A stretch of 64,000 nucleotides of DNA from Molossus alvarezi (GCA_037176705.1 CM073896.1:26734708-26798707); one strand, 5' to 3'. Shown: positions 1-11,144, numbered from the stretch's first letter. The notes: a model not told the origin generated them from the sequence alone. Made by a program: numbers and translations.

Positions 1-773
1 TTTCATTTTTTTGCATGTAGCTGTCCAATTTTCCCAACACCATTTATTAAAGAGGCTGTCTTTACTGCACTGTATGCTCTTGCCACCTTTGTCAAATATT
101 AATTGAACATATTGCCTTGGGTCCATTTCTGGGTTCTCCATTCTATTCCACTGGTCTATATGCCTGTTCTTATGCCAGAACCAGGCTGCTTTGATTACAG
201 TCACTTTGTAGTATAACCTGATATCTGGTATTGTGATCCCACCTACATTGTCCTTCAGAAAGAATATATGTACACCCATGTTCATAGCAGCATTGTTTAC
301 AATTGCTAAGATCTGGAAACAGCCCAAGTGTCCATCAGTAGACGAATGGATAAAAAAGCTGTGGTACATATACAAAATGGAGTACTATGCAGCTGTAAGA
401 AAAAAAGATCTCTTATCCTTTGAGACGACATGGAGGGACCTGGAAAGTATTATCCTAAGTGAAACAAGCCAAGCATAGAAAGACAAATACCACATGATCT
501 CACTTATATATGGAATATAATGAATATAACAGTCTGCGGAATAGGGTAGACTCAGAAACACAGAAGTAGGGTACAGACTGGCAACCCTCAGAAGAGGGGA
601 TGGTGGGGGTGGGAAGAGATAAACCACAGAACTTATATGCATGTATGCATAACCAATGAACATGGACAACAAAGCCGGGGATGGGCAGGGGGGATGGGGA
701 GGAGGGTGTCAATGGCGTAAAAAAGGAGAAATATCTGTAACAAAAATAAAATTAAAAAAATAAATAAATAAAT
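1..773 (+). mobile_element. L1 3' end with 5' inversion (twin-primed)
   Basis: Bases 1 to about 258 match the antisense of L1 ORF2; the same sequence occurs in the large L1 at 44941-45190. From about 262 the sequence switches to sense L1, giving the last part of ORF2, then the 3'UTR and an A-rich tail near 735-773. The 5'-most point of the inverted piece is joined to a point further 3' in the sense piece. This is the order expected when both target ends prime reverse transcription. The left end and its target duplication lie outside the window. The 3'UTR has the G-rich tract shared with the copies at 7468 and 43717, so the subfamily is the same. No reading frame is intact. Confidence 0.88.
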
Positions 774-1185
774 AAGCAATGAGCACCAAATGAAATATAC
801 ACAGCATACATGAACTTACTATAGAGCACCGATGCCAATATCATACATCCCTGACCTAAAGGGTAAAAAAACGTTTGTGGCACACCGACAGCTTAAATAT
901 TACTTATAGTATTTTCTGAAGTATAATAGGTAATAATTTTTGCTAAATGAAATTTTAATCACACAAATGATATGGAAAACTATAGCATAACGTCTCTGCC
1001 ATTTGCAAGAAGAGAAATAAGACACAGTAATTGCATCTCATATCAAAAATGTAAATAGCTGTCAAGGCAGTATAATAAGACTAGACAGTATATGATTAAT
1101 TATTAATAAGTGGCAGAGAACTGCATTACCCAAGGTATGACACTCAAAGATATTGTGGCAGTAAAAATTATGCTAGGTGGCATAA
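774..1185. other. Unassigned AT-rich sequence
   Basis: I see no gene, SINE or recognisable L1 segment in this stretch. Confidence 0.4.
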
Positions 1186-1560
1186 ATGTAAAGTTTTTTT
1201 AATGTTTTTTAATTTTTAAATTAATTTGATTAATTTTTTCCTTCACCATGTATCCCCTCTATGCCCTCTTCCACCTCCCTCCACACCCCTCTCCCCACCA
1301 TCACCTCACTGTTGTCCATGTCCATGAGTTCTCTCTTTTTTATTCAATCCCTCCATTCCCCCAACTACCCTCACCCCCACCTGCTCGCTATCTATGAGTC
1401 TGTCTCTATTTTGCTTGGTTGTTTAGTTTGTTCATTAAATTCCACAAATGACTGAAATCATATGGTACTTGTTTTTCTCTGACTGGCTTATTTCAGTTAA
1501 CATAATAATGTTTTCCAGGTTCATCCATGCTGTCACAAAGGGTAATGTTTTTATGTTATG
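1186..1560 (-). mobile_element. L1 3' end fragment, antisense
   Basis: A T-rich start is followed by a C-rich antisense 3'UTR and then antisense ORF2 C-terminus ('cttatttcagttaacataat', 'ttccaggttcatccatg'). It is more diverged than the 43717 element, so it is an older subfamily. The 64-residue open frame here is a by-product of the C-rich 3'UTR. Confidence 0.7.
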
Positions 1561-1699
1561 ATTAATTGTCTAATTATAGCCAGTGATATTAGTTTTCCTT
1601 TTATAAAAGTATTGAAATTTCCTTTTAAAATAAATTTCTCTTTGATTAATCATTTTCGGACACTATTTAATAGTGTCTACTAAACCTGAACATATGCAG

Positions 1700-1980
1700 G
1701 AACATCTTATGACCTAGGAATTTTACCTTTTGGTATATACCCAACAGAAATGTATATACATGTACATCAAATGATAAACATAAGAATACATTCATTGCAG
1801 CCTTATTTGAAATAATCTCAAGCTAGAAACTAACCAAATGGTTATCAAGGGTTAAATATATCAATAAATCCTGATATATTCATACAGTGAGAGCTAATCC
1901 AGCAAAGAACATGACTGCCCAAAAGATGAATGAATCTTAGAAATATAGAGAAACTGACAGACACAATTCCTCATAACATG
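1700..1980 (+). mobile_element. Ancient L1M ORF2 end fragment
   Basis: The sequence follows the old L1 ORF2 C-terminal region: 'tatacccaacagaaatgtat', then a 'cattgcagccttatttgaaa' stretch, then 'gatatattcatacagtgag'. It is heavily mutated and carries no open frame. Confidence 0.6.
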
Positions 1981-2385
1981 TAAAGCTCTAGCAATAGTAG
2001 GCACTGGGTCATATTAGTTTGGTTGTTTGAATACTATCTGTAGTAGTGTTGCTGTTATTGTTATTCGTTCCCTCAACATTCATGGAAGAACCCTTTCTTT
2101 ACTTAGAAGCAGCATGATATTGTCCTTTTGAGACACTTCACTACACTCCCCTACAAGGAGGGATTACTGGATTTTTATCAGACATTTCACTGATGCAGGA
2201 ACTAAGTTAAGTTAGTATCTATACTATTATGGCCTTTCAAATGACCCCATTACAGGGAAAACAGGTAGAGAAGCTTCTCCCTTTCTCCACTGTGTCCTCT
2301 TCTGCACCCTTCCACTGAAGAAGTAAATCCAAGGTGCAAATGGAAATCACAAAAGAAAAAGAGTTAATCCAAGGAAGAAGGAATG
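1981..2385. other. Unassigned, possible MIR/L2 scraps
   Basis: A short 'aatagtaggcactgg' piece near 1995 hints at MIR or L2. The rest is not recognised. Confidence 0.3.
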
Positions 2386-2629
2386 GAGAAATAAAGCTAT
2401 ATTTTATGCAGAAAATATAATAATTTACACAGAAAATCCTATAGAACATACAAAGCAATTACTAGAATTAAATGAATTTATGAAGGTCATGGGATACAAG
2501 GTCAATACAGAAAAACCAATTATACTTCTACATAGCAGTAGCAAACAACCAAGATACTGACTTTTTAATACCTCATTTATAATACTGTTAAAAACATACT
2601 TAAAAATAAGTCTAAAAATACACAAATTA

Positions 2630-2795
2630 TCTCTGGCCCATTTGGTTTAGTAGTTGGAGCATCAGCCAGTGGACCAAAGAGTTGCAAGTTTAATTCCCGT
2701 CAAGGGCTCGGCTCATATTCCAGTTGTGGTTCGGTCCCCAACTCTGGTCCAGGTTGTGCAGGGGGTAACCAATCAATGTGTCTCTCTCACATCAA

Positions 2796-2835
<40 letters not shown>

Positions 2836-2925
2836 CCTCCCTCACTCACTCACTCGGTCCCTCCCTCCCTCCTACTCTATCTGAAGATAAATGAGGGAAA
2901 AAATCCTTGGGTGGAGATTTTAAAG
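2630..2925 (+). mobile_element. Ves-type SINE inserted in L1
   Basis: The tRNA-like head is diverged ('ggcccatttggtttagtagt'). A long (CT)n run follows at about 2798-2833, then the 'atccttgggtggagatttt' tail. It is flanked by a perfect 16-bp target duplication, aaaaatacacaaatta, at 2614-2629 and 2926-2941. Confidence 0.92.
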
Positions 2926-3266
2926 AAAAATACACAAATTAAAGAATTTAACAGTGAAAACCGTACAACATTACTGAAACCAATTACCACCTAAATAATG
3001 AAAATAATGAAGAGATACATCATGATTTAGATTAGAAGATTCCACATTATATATACATCAGTATTCAAGTTTATCTATAGATATAACACAATCACAATCC
3101 AAATTAACAGGCTTTATTGGTCAAATGGTTAAATTGGTTCTTTGTTACTTATGGAGAGTCAAGTATCTATACTAGTTTAAATAAACTTGTTCAAAAACAA
3201 TAATGTTGGAAGATTCACTGCCTGATAAGTTTTACCAACAAGTTACAGTAATCAAGATACTGTACT

Positions 3267-3521
3267 GCCCTGGCCAGTTTGGCTCAGTGGTTAGAGCATC
3301 GGCCTGTGGTCCAGAGAGACCCAGGTTCAGTTCCCACTAAGGGCATGTACCTCGGTTGCAGTTTGTCCCCAGCCCTGGTTGGGTTGTGGGGGTGGCAACC
3401 ACTTGATGTGTCCCTTTCACGTCGATGTTTCTCTCTCTCTCTCTCTGTTCCTCTCTCTCCCTCCCACCCTATCTGAACAAACAACGGAAAAAAAAATGTC
3501 CTCAGGTGAGGATAAAAAAAA
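3267..3521 (+). mobile_element. Ves-type SINE inserted in L1
   Basis: The head 'gccctggccagtttggctca' starts at 3267 and the tail 'tgtcctcaggtgaggat' is followed by A-rich sequence. The target duplication aagatactgt is at 3254-3263 and 3522-3531. L1 ORF2 resumes directly after it. Confidence 0.93.
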
Positions 3522-4549
3522 AAGATACTGTGTTATTAACATAAAAAGACTGATTAATAAAATAGAGGAGTTCTTGAAAAAAAACTTACAAAACTATTGA
3601 ACTAATTTTCAACAAGTGCTATTTAAAGGGGAGACAAGACTTTTTAAAGGCACTGGAATAGTATTAAAAAATAAATAGACCTTGGCTCCTCTGTCAGACC
3701 ATGTGTAAATATTAATTCAAGATGAATCACACAACTACATAAAAAAGGTAAAACTACAAATCTTTTAAAGGAAATCATCGAAGAGGATTGTTACAACTTT
3801 GTGATAGGCAGAGATTTAATGAGAAGATATAAAAAAAATAAAGAAATAAACATGAAAAATAAAACTTAAATTGGACTGTCTCAAAATTTAAAATTCCTGG
3901 TAATCAAAAGATAGCATTAAGAAAATGTAAGGCAAGCCACAGATCAAAGAAAATATTTGTTACAAATATATCTGACAAAAGATTTAACTCTAGGATATTT
4001 AAAATCCTACAAATCAAAACACACAATCCAATTTAAAACAATTGAACTAAGGTCTGAAGAGACATTTTACCAAGGATTAAGCAGTACACTCATTAAAAGG
4101 CATCTGATGCCACTTTCACCAGAAAAAAAGCTAACAAGACCATAACATATAATTTTCTACCTGGGAAAAAGGTTATAATTAAAAAGACAAACAAGACCAA
4201 ATATTGGCAAAGATGTGTAGCAAATAGAACTTTCTGATATTGTTAATGTGGTCAGAAAATGATTCAACTACATTGTAAAATTATTTGTTAGTTTCTTATA
4301 AAGAAAAACTTATACTGACCTTATGACCAAGACATTTCTTTTCTAAATATTACCCAGGAGAAACCAAAACCTATGTCCTCAAAAAAAAAAACCCAAAACA
4401 CAAACTTGTATGGAAATTTTCTTAGCAACTTTATTCAGAACAGCCCAAAATTTAAAACAACTCAAATGTCCATCAACAGTGGAGTGAAATTTGCAAAAGC
4501 AAATTTTACTATAGTCATACAGTAGAATATTGCTCTGGAAAAAAAAAAA

Positions 4550-4762
4550 ATCCGACTCAGTGGTTGAGCATTAACCCATGCACCAAAAGGTTGCCAGTTG
4601 GATTCCCGGTCAGGGCACATGCCCAGGTTGTGGGCAAAATCCCCACTGGGGGGCGTGCAGGAGGTGGCCAATCAATGTTCTCTCTCATCGATATTTCTAC
4701 CTCTCTCTCCCTCTCACTTCCTCTCTCTCTAAATCAATAAAGTAAAAAAAGAAAAAATACAA
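4550..4762 (+). mobile_element. Second-lineage Ves SINE
   Basis: The head lacks its first bases and starts at 'ccgactcagtggttgagcat'. The B-box-like 'ggttgccagttggattcc' and the 'aaatcaataaag' tail place it in the second SINE lineage. It lies after an A-run inside the old L1. Confidence 0.88.
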
Positions 4763-4968
4763 AATCAATATCTAGTGTTAGGAATCAAGACAGTTGTTAT
4801 CTTCAGAGGATATTAGAGACTAGGAGAGTCATAAGGGTGCTTCTTGAGGCAAGTAATATTCCATGTCTTTGGTTACATAGATACATTTTATTGTAAAAAC
4901 TCACTAGCTGTACACTATGCTTCATGCATTTTATGTATGCTATATTTCAATTAAAAGTTTGATTTTTA

Positions 4969-5545
4969 AAATCTGTGGTAAACTAGAGAAATACACAGCA
5001 TGCTTTGGTCATGAGGTGTCATTCAAAACTGTCATGAACTAATGTAGCATGAATCCATCTGCCTAATGATGAGTAAAAGTGATAGAAGAGAGGTGTGATT
5101 TTTAAAATCTTGCTTGCCACATACTTCAGAAATAAGTTCACTTTTATTTGAGCATCTGGCTATTTCAGGTGCCCCTGGGGCAAGACCAAAATTTTTAGTT
5201 CTGTGGTTATATAGGCCACTTGTTTATATGGAGAATTTTATGACTTGGTTCCCGAGGCTTATGTCAGTATTACTGCTGGTGTTTTCTCTGTTAATATCCT
5301 CCGGGACTTCAGCATGCACACAGATGTCAGTTCAGACGGGCCAGCATGCATCTTTCCGAAAGCAATGGACTCCGAGTTTTAACCAGATGGTTGAGGCGAG
5401 TTCCCTTAAGGCCAGGCTCATTCTGAACTTTGTCTACGGATTCAATTTGTGCACAGGGCTCCATTTTCAATGTCTAATCTTATTTACCCAATTACTAGTT
5501 TCTTAAATTCCATTCTTATAACAGGTTTTTTATTTAATAATAAAT
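4969..5545. other. Unassigned; 130-codon open frame at 5114-5506
   Basis: No repeat family is recognised. The open frame has no protein I know and no splice or promoter context that I trust. The 5160-5460 part keeps several CpG dinucleotides (ccgagg, tccggg, gacggg, tccgaa, tccgag, ggcgag, tacgga), which is unusual for the AT-rich surroundings. It could be an unrecognised ancient repeat, a conserved noncoding element or chance. Confidence 0.35.
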
Positions 5546-5547
5546 GC

Positions 5548-5815
5548 CTACCTGTAAGAGTGAACATTTTATAGGATTTACCACATGCCAAGATCTGTCC
5601 TAAATCGTTTCTATATAATTTATTTAATGATTACAACTAATCTATGCAATAGGAACTATTGAAAATATCCTCACTTAAAATAATAAAAATGAAGCATGGA
5701 GGGGTAAAGAACTTGACCAAGGTGAGTTGGAAGATAGAAGACAACGCCAGTAGGTGGGTTCCAGTGACTATGCTCCTACCCATTCCGTTAAATTATTCTC
5801 AAGGCAAGGGTTAAA
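5548..5815 (+). repeat. MIR relic
   Basis: It matches MIR order: 'ttaccacatgccaagatctg', then 'tatgcaataggaactatt', then 'gaacttgaccaagg', then 'ggtgggttcca', ending near 'actatgctcct'. Confidence 0.65.
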
Positions 5816-5889
5816 ATTTGTAAATGTGCAGAAAATGAGCTCAGTTATGGATACCAGCTTGATCAATTTATATATGCATAAGTCTCAGA

Positions 5890-6045
5890 TTCCTTGTAGA
5901 TATTGTGAATAATAATAGTACCTAATAGCATTAGTTTAAAATTACATGAGATAATGCATAGAAAGCATTTGACAAAGAACTGGCACATGTTAAGAAATTA
6001 ATAAATATTAACCAGAGAATTACTATCATTCTTCTCATGCATGGT
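5890..6045 (-). repeat. MIR relic, antisense
   Basis: The order 'catgagataatgcatagaaa', then 'aactggcacatgttaag', then 'aataaatatta' is the complement of a MIR core and end. Confidence 0.55.
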
Positions 6046-6351
6046 ATTTAATTATTGTTACTGAAAACTAAAGTCTCTGCATTATTTACAAAAGAGACAC
6101 CTGAAAAGAAATTTGAGTACTGAGCCCCAGTAAAGTTTCTGGAATCATTAGACCTCACTGTGGCTGAGCTTCTCATTTTAAAGCCCACCCATTGCCAGGT
6201 CACTGGACGCCAAGAGAATCTCTGGATCCCTTAGTTCTATGCATCCAAACCTTCTAACCAAGAACAGCATCATTGTAATTGCATGTTAGAAAGCAAAATG
6301 GAAAATCTCAGGGATCTTTTTCCTGAGTTCACAGTTATAATTTTACTTAAC

Positions 6352-6611
6352 TTTTTTTTTTAATCCTCACCTGAGGATATATTTTTTTTCTATTTATCTT
6401 CAGATAGAGTGGGAGGGAGAGAGAGGGAGAGAAAGGAAGAGAGAGAGAAACATCGATGTAAGAGGGACACATCAACTGGCTGCCTCCTGCATGACCCCGA
6501 CCAGGGCTGGGGACAAACGGCAACCGAGGTACGTGTCCCTGGCTGGAATCGAACCCAGGACTCATTGATCCGCATGCCGATACACTACCACTGAGCTAAA
6601 CTGGCCAGGGC
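6352..6611 (-). mobile_element. Ves-type SINE
   Basis: The complement reads head 'gccctggccagtttagctca' to an A-rich tail at 6352-6362. Imperfect target duplications are at 6341-6351 (ttttacttaac) and 6615-6625 (ttttaccttac). Confidence 0.92.
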
Positions 6612-6625
6612 TCTTTTTACCTTAC

Positions 6626-7204
6626 TTTTGTCCCCCTGGATTATTTTTCAACTAAATTCCAGTAGAAACTAAAACCAATGAATGAGTTTTTCTACAACTT
6701 TACTTCCATTTTCTGCAGAAGGATAATGCAACTGTTAAATTTATATGTAAACATTATGTTCTGAATCTTCTTTCCTATTAACTTTTACTTCATTGAAAGG
6801 TAAACACAAATGCTACTTTTTCTTTGGATTAAAATGAGATGACACTGTGGACTCACTTATACTAGCTATAAATGATGTGCTCTAGGAAAACTCCCAGCCA
6901 ACACCACAGAGAACACAAACAGGAATGCTAGTAACTCTGGTGATCTGCCAGACAGAATATGGAACTTACCCTGTTGGCCCGAGAGCCCACTGGACTCAAC
7001 ACATGCTCACCAGCTAGCAACTCGCAACAGTGGTGATGTGGACAGGTAACCTTTTTCTCTTGCCGCCTTTCCCTTGTTACCTTAACTTTCACTGAGAAGG
7101 GTAATAAGGCAAATAAATACATTTTCTTTTAAATACCTTCTTCAAATAGCTTCCATGAATAATGTCAACAATGGTATCCCTTACACCCCTCAAAAGGCTG
7201 GCGA
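6626..7204. other. Unassigned sequence
   Basis: No gene or recognised repeat was found in this stretch. Confidence 0.35.
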
Positions 7205-7440
7205 TCAAAGCAGCAGCTCTCTGTTATTACTGTTTTGATTATTATTAAGACCAGCTGTTGAGTAGATATAACACTCCAAACACTGTGTTGTAGGTCTACT
7301 TTATGCACTTTTCCAACGTGTCTTCACTATAATCTTCATAGGCCACTTATCATTTGAAGTAACTAATACTCAGAAAAGGTGTGTGGCTTTCTCAGCTCAG
7401 ACAGCAATAACTGGAGGACACAGGATATGGACCTTGACTT
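7205..7440 (+). repeat. MIR relic
   Basis: Diverged MIR-like order: 'gagtagatataacactccaa', then 'ctttatgcacttttccaac', then 'actcagaaaaggtgtgtgg', then 'ctcagacagcaataac'. Confidence 0.55.
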
Positions 7441-7467
7441 GACTGATTTTAAAGAATGTTTGCTTTT

Positions 7468-7611
7468 ATGACCAATGGACATGGGCAACTAAGCCGGGGA
7501 CAGGGTGGAGGGGGGGGTGGGGTGGGGGGTGCCAATGGGGTAAAAAGGTAAAATATCTGTAACAAAAAAATAAATAAATAAATAAATTCATAAAAAAAAA
7601 TAAAATAAAAT
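7468..7611 (+). mobile_element. Severely 5'-truncated young L1 (3'UTR only)
   Basis: Only about 90 bases of L1 3'UTR remain, with the G-rich tract at 7496-7541 and 'aaaatatctgtaacaaaa', followed by an A-rich tail with TAAA units. A perfect 17-bp target duplication, aaagaatgtttgctttt, flanks it at 7451-7467 and 7612-7628. The same 3'UTR occurs at 600-773 and, antisense, at 43717-43860. Confidence 0.93.
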
Positions 7612-7740
7612 AAAGAATGTTTGCTTTTCCTGCTGACACACTTGTCTAAGTTCTTTAAAGTTTGGGTGAGTGTCAATGTCATTGTTTGCATTAGAATAAG
7701 AGACTCCTAATTTTGACCAATGTGGTAAAAATAGATCCCT

Positions 7741-7940
7741 GCCCTGGCCAGTGTAGTTCAGTTGGCTTAGCATCATCCCATGCACCAAAAGGTCACCCTC
7801 TGGTTCCTAGTCAGTGCACATGCCCAGATTACAGGCTCCATCCCCAGTAGAGGTATGTGCGGGAGATAGCTGATGTTTCTCTTTCACATCAATGTTTCTT
7901 TCTCTCTCCCTGTTCCATCCTCTCTAACATCAATAGATTC
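7741..7940 (+). mobile_element. Second-lineage Ves SINE, diverged
   Basis: The head 'gccctggccagtgtagttca' is followed by 'catcatcccatgcaccaaaa' and 'agtgcacatgcccagatt', then a CT-rich body and 'aacatcaatagatt' in place of the usual tail. Confidence 0.85.
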
Positions 7941-8065
7941 CTTCTATCTCTCTTGCTCTATTCATCTTTGCCCTTTGTTCAAAGCTCCACTAGTATAGTC
8001 CTCTGTCTTCTTGCTTATAGCCCCTAGAGAGGGTACCCACTTGGAGTACCAGGGCAGTGCTGGGC
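7941..8065 (+). repeat. Possible L2 3' piece
   Basis: 'ctctattcatctttgccc' followed by 'agggcagtgctgggcac' resembles L2 sense sequence near its 3' end. The match is weak. Confidence 0.35.
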
Positions 8066-9095
8066 ACAGCTATGAAGCAGGGCATTCCCTTTCTCCACTG
8101 GTGTCACACTTAAAATTGCCCAAGTTTAATTAGTCAATGCTGTTGGTCCATCCTTAGCCCATAGCCTGTCTCACTGAGCTCCACATGAAAACCTGTACTT
8201 GAGAGGTTATACCACTAACCACTTTGTCCATACAGGCTTGAAAATGACAAAAATGTTCCATGAGTTCAGAGGTCTACTGCAGCATGTCCTTCCCATTGCT
8301 CTCAGGTCTTCACTTTTTCGGGTGTTCTCCCGCAGGCCTCTGTAACAGAAGCTGCCATACAGATCAGTTAGCACAGGGAGTCCCTCTCTGGTCAACCAGT
8401 CAAGTAAGTCTGGTTATGTTTTAGGCTCAGGAAGAAACACCTTTGTTCCATTCACGTTTGGCGTTTGATGCATTCTAGAAGCTCAAAAAAATGTCAGGTC
8501 ACTGAGCTGACCTAAAACACTTGCTTTGAGAGCAAAAGGAAGCCATAAGTGAGAGGCGAGTTACCCCTTTGGAACAATATGTGGATGTGAAAGATAAGGA
8601 AAAGATGGAGAAAGGATGAGTGTCCTTTTAGATTATGTAAGTAAGTTTAATTATGATGTCCTTAAACAAGATTGGGAATTTAGGGAAACAACCAATGTGT
8701 CAAAAGGTGAAAGGTAGGGTATTATGTTCATATGTAAATATGCTTTTTTCGAGATGCCTGTGGGACATTGGGGGCAAGGGGGCATGGCATCCAACATATT
8801 TTGGAGCCCAGGATACAAATCAGGTCGGGAGAAGTAAATTGGGAGAAATTATCCCTCAGATACTACTAAAATCTAGGGGAGTCAATAATATGGTCCAATG
8901 GTCCAGAGAGAGGGAAAAGCAGCAAAATTAAAACTAAACTCTAGGTTTCTCATCTCCTGTTACAATGTGCTTTCCACCAAGCCTTTCAAAGGAAACCTTA
9001 TTCCAAGACTAAGGTGAAGAATATGTAAGTATTGAATCATTAATGATGGAATCAGCGAGTAGCGAGCCAGACTTCACAGCATACTTCCCTCCCTG
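8066..9095. other. Unassigned sequence
   Basis: No gene or clear repeat is seen. Open frames of 62 and 92 codons (8207-8395 and 8653-8931) resemble no protein I know. Confidence 0.35.
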
Positions 9096-9312
9096 CCACA
9101 TAATCACTGAAATACAAGCCAGCCAGTAACCTTTCCTGCTTTATTTGTCTTCATAATACTTCCCACCATCTGATGTACAACATATTTTACTTAATGCTCT
9201 TTGTCATCTATATCTCTCCATTTGAATAAGTTCATGAGAGAAGGGAAGTTTTTCTACTTTGTTCATTGCTTAGAACATAGTAGGTGCCCATCAAATACTT
9301 GCTGTAAGAGAA
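9096..9312 (+). repeat. L2 3' end
   Basis: It follows the L2 3' end: 'cctgctttatttgtcttcat', then 'acttcccaccatctgatgta', then 'tattttacttaatgctc', then 'cttagaacatagtaggtgcc' and 'atcaaatacttgctg'. Confidence 0.75.
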
Positions 9313-10185
9313 GAAAGGGAAAACAAACAAGCAAAATATGGCTCTCTATCCTGGAGTGGCAGGTAGTACTGAAATCCGACGAAAGATTTAGCAAATTCTG
9401 TCCTGTCTCAGTTCAATTGGAGTGTGAGGAAGGAGATAAACTTGTAGCAGCAGTTAAACCACATCTTATTAACATTGAAACATACAGTCAAAAGTCATTC
9501 TATTACACAGTTTCTTTATTCTAATAGAGAAGCTATCAGAACATAGATAAAGAGAATTAGCTGGCTTGTAATTAGACTTCTGGAACACTGCGGATAACTG
9601 TTTCAGTTTCAACAGCCTATACTAAATGCATTAAATATACTGTACTGCACTGACAAAGTGAAAACAGTGGCCCTAACATGCACTTAAGCAGCATGTGTTT
9701 GTTAAGAATGTCCCTACTCATTGGAGGCACAGCTGTCTACATAGCGCTTCTGCAAAGCATCCCATCATCATACCTAGCATGGATGGAAGGCATTCTTGAA
9801 GGAACTGGTATGCTGGAAGCATTCTAACTGGTTATTAGTCACAATACCAAACTGTTTAGAAGATGTTTCAGGTCATTCTGATGTACTGATTTGTTGTTGA
9901 TGATGTTGTCTTTCAGTTCATTATGTTTTTCTTTGGAAGGGGCTGGGTGAGGATAATCAGACTGTTTTCTCTGACAGCCCATCCCCTCCAAGGGCTCATC
10001 CACTAATCTCCTCTAGTAACTCAGAGCCCCAGGACCATATACCCAGAGGCTTCAGAGTTGTAACTGACAGCACTTCCAGATAAAGAACCATTCTGAGAAT
10101 ACCCACAAAAAGCTCGGAACATTGGGTTCCTCTCATGAAGCTGAGAAAGTACTGGTGCCAGGCCAGGAGAGCTACATTTCCACCT
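9313..10185. other. Unassigned sequence
   Basis: No gene or recognised repeat was found. The 107-codon frame 9201-9524 overlaps the L2 relic and is probably chance. Confidence 0.35.
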
Positions 10186-10345
10186 CCTCCACCATGGCCA
10201 GGCCTGCCCGGGGCCTTCGGACCTCCTTGGCCACTGTGCTCTCGTGCTTCCATTCTGCTACCTACAGTCTTTTCTCCACACACAGAGAAGCCACATTGTC
10301 AGCCTGTTCTATAAAGCCCTACGTGATCAATTCTGAATCTCTCTC
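10186..10345 (+). repeat. Possible L2 internal fragment
   Basis: 'tacctacagtcttttctcca' followed by 'cacacagagaagccacattg' and 'taaagccctacgtgatcaa' resembles L2 sense sequence just upstream of its 3' end. Divergence is high. Confidence 0.4.
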
Positions 10346-10379
10346 TCCCATGTAATTCTCCTGTAAAAACTGGTACTTA

Positions 10380-10631
10380 ACCCTGGCCGGTTTGGCTCAG
10401 CGGTTAGAGTGTCGGCTCGCAGACCAGAGAGTCCCAGGTTCGGTTCCCTCTAAGGGCATGTACCTCGGTTGCTGTTTGTCCCTGACCCCGGTTGGGGTCT
10501 TGTGGTGGCAACCAGTCGATGTGTCTCTCTCACATCAATGTTTCTCTCTCTCTCTTCCCCCCCTCTCTCCCTCCTGTTCTATCTGAAGATAAATGCAAAA
10601 ATGTCCTTGGGTGAGGATAAAAAGAAAAAAG
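10380..10631 (+). mobile_element. Ves-type SINE
   Basis: The head 'ccctggccggtttggctcag' and B-box-like 'ggttcggttcc' are well kept, and the tail is 'tgtccttgggtgaggataaa'. Imperfect target duplications are 10366-10379 (aaaactggtactta) and 10632-10646 (aaaacctgggtctta). Confidence 0.93.
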
Positions 10632-10957
10632 AAAACCTGGGTCTTAGACCTCATCTAGCATTCTCTCTGTCCTTCAAATTTGGATAAAGTCATTCTGGCT
10701 TCAGACATTTCTTCATCTGCTGTTTCTTCTCCTAAATAAATAAGATTCTCACTAGCTACTGTCCAACAGACCACGGTCCATAAATTACTCTTTCTCCATT
10801 GCTATTTGTCTTTTATACCCCACCTACCAATACCAACATCAGAGGACAAGATCTTCCATCTGTTGCTTCCTAGGAAAGAAGAGAGGGTGGATATAGAGGA
10901 AAGAAAGGAGAAATGGAGCGAGAGGGAAAGGAAGGGGTAAAAAAGAGGAAAGAACAC

Positions 10958-11140
10958 TCTGGCTGGCTTGGCTGGGCAGTTAGAATACTAGCAGTTCGAT
11001 CCCAGGCCCCAGTCTGGGTTATGCAGGAGGCAGCCCGTCGACGACGTGACTTCCTCACACTGATGGCTCTCCCCCTCCCTCCCTTCCACTCCATCTAAAA
11101 AATCAATGGAAAAATATCCTTGGGTGAGAATTACCGAGGG
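10958..11140 (+). mobile_element. Ves-type SINE, diverged and shortened
   Basis: A degenerate head 'ctggcttggctgggcagtta' is followed by 'agttcgatcccag', a shortened CT body and the tail 'atatccttgggtgagaatta'. It is one of the more eroded copies here. Confidence 0.8.
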
Positions 11141-11144
11141 GGGG

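Larger units (their letters stand above)
2386..4968 (+). mobile_element. Ancient L1M, ORF2 to 3' end, interrupted by three SINEs
   Basis: Degenerate sense ORF2 starts near the reverse transcriptase ('atgcagaaaatataataatt', a relic of the ADD-motif region). It runs through the palm and C-terminal parts to a 3'UTR ending near 4968. Three SINEs split it, at 2630, 3267 and about 4550, and the L1 coding order resumes after each one. The host copy therefore predates all three insertions. Stops and indels are frequent. Confidence 0.8.

Noticed and set aside
2798..2833. CT repeats as a CRISPR-like or regulatory array
   Set aside because: They are the expanded CT body of a SINE and recur in most copies.
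5114..5506. 130-codon open frame as a gene
   Set aside because: No recognisable domain and no promoter or splice context. Kept only as an unassigned CpG-retaining patch.
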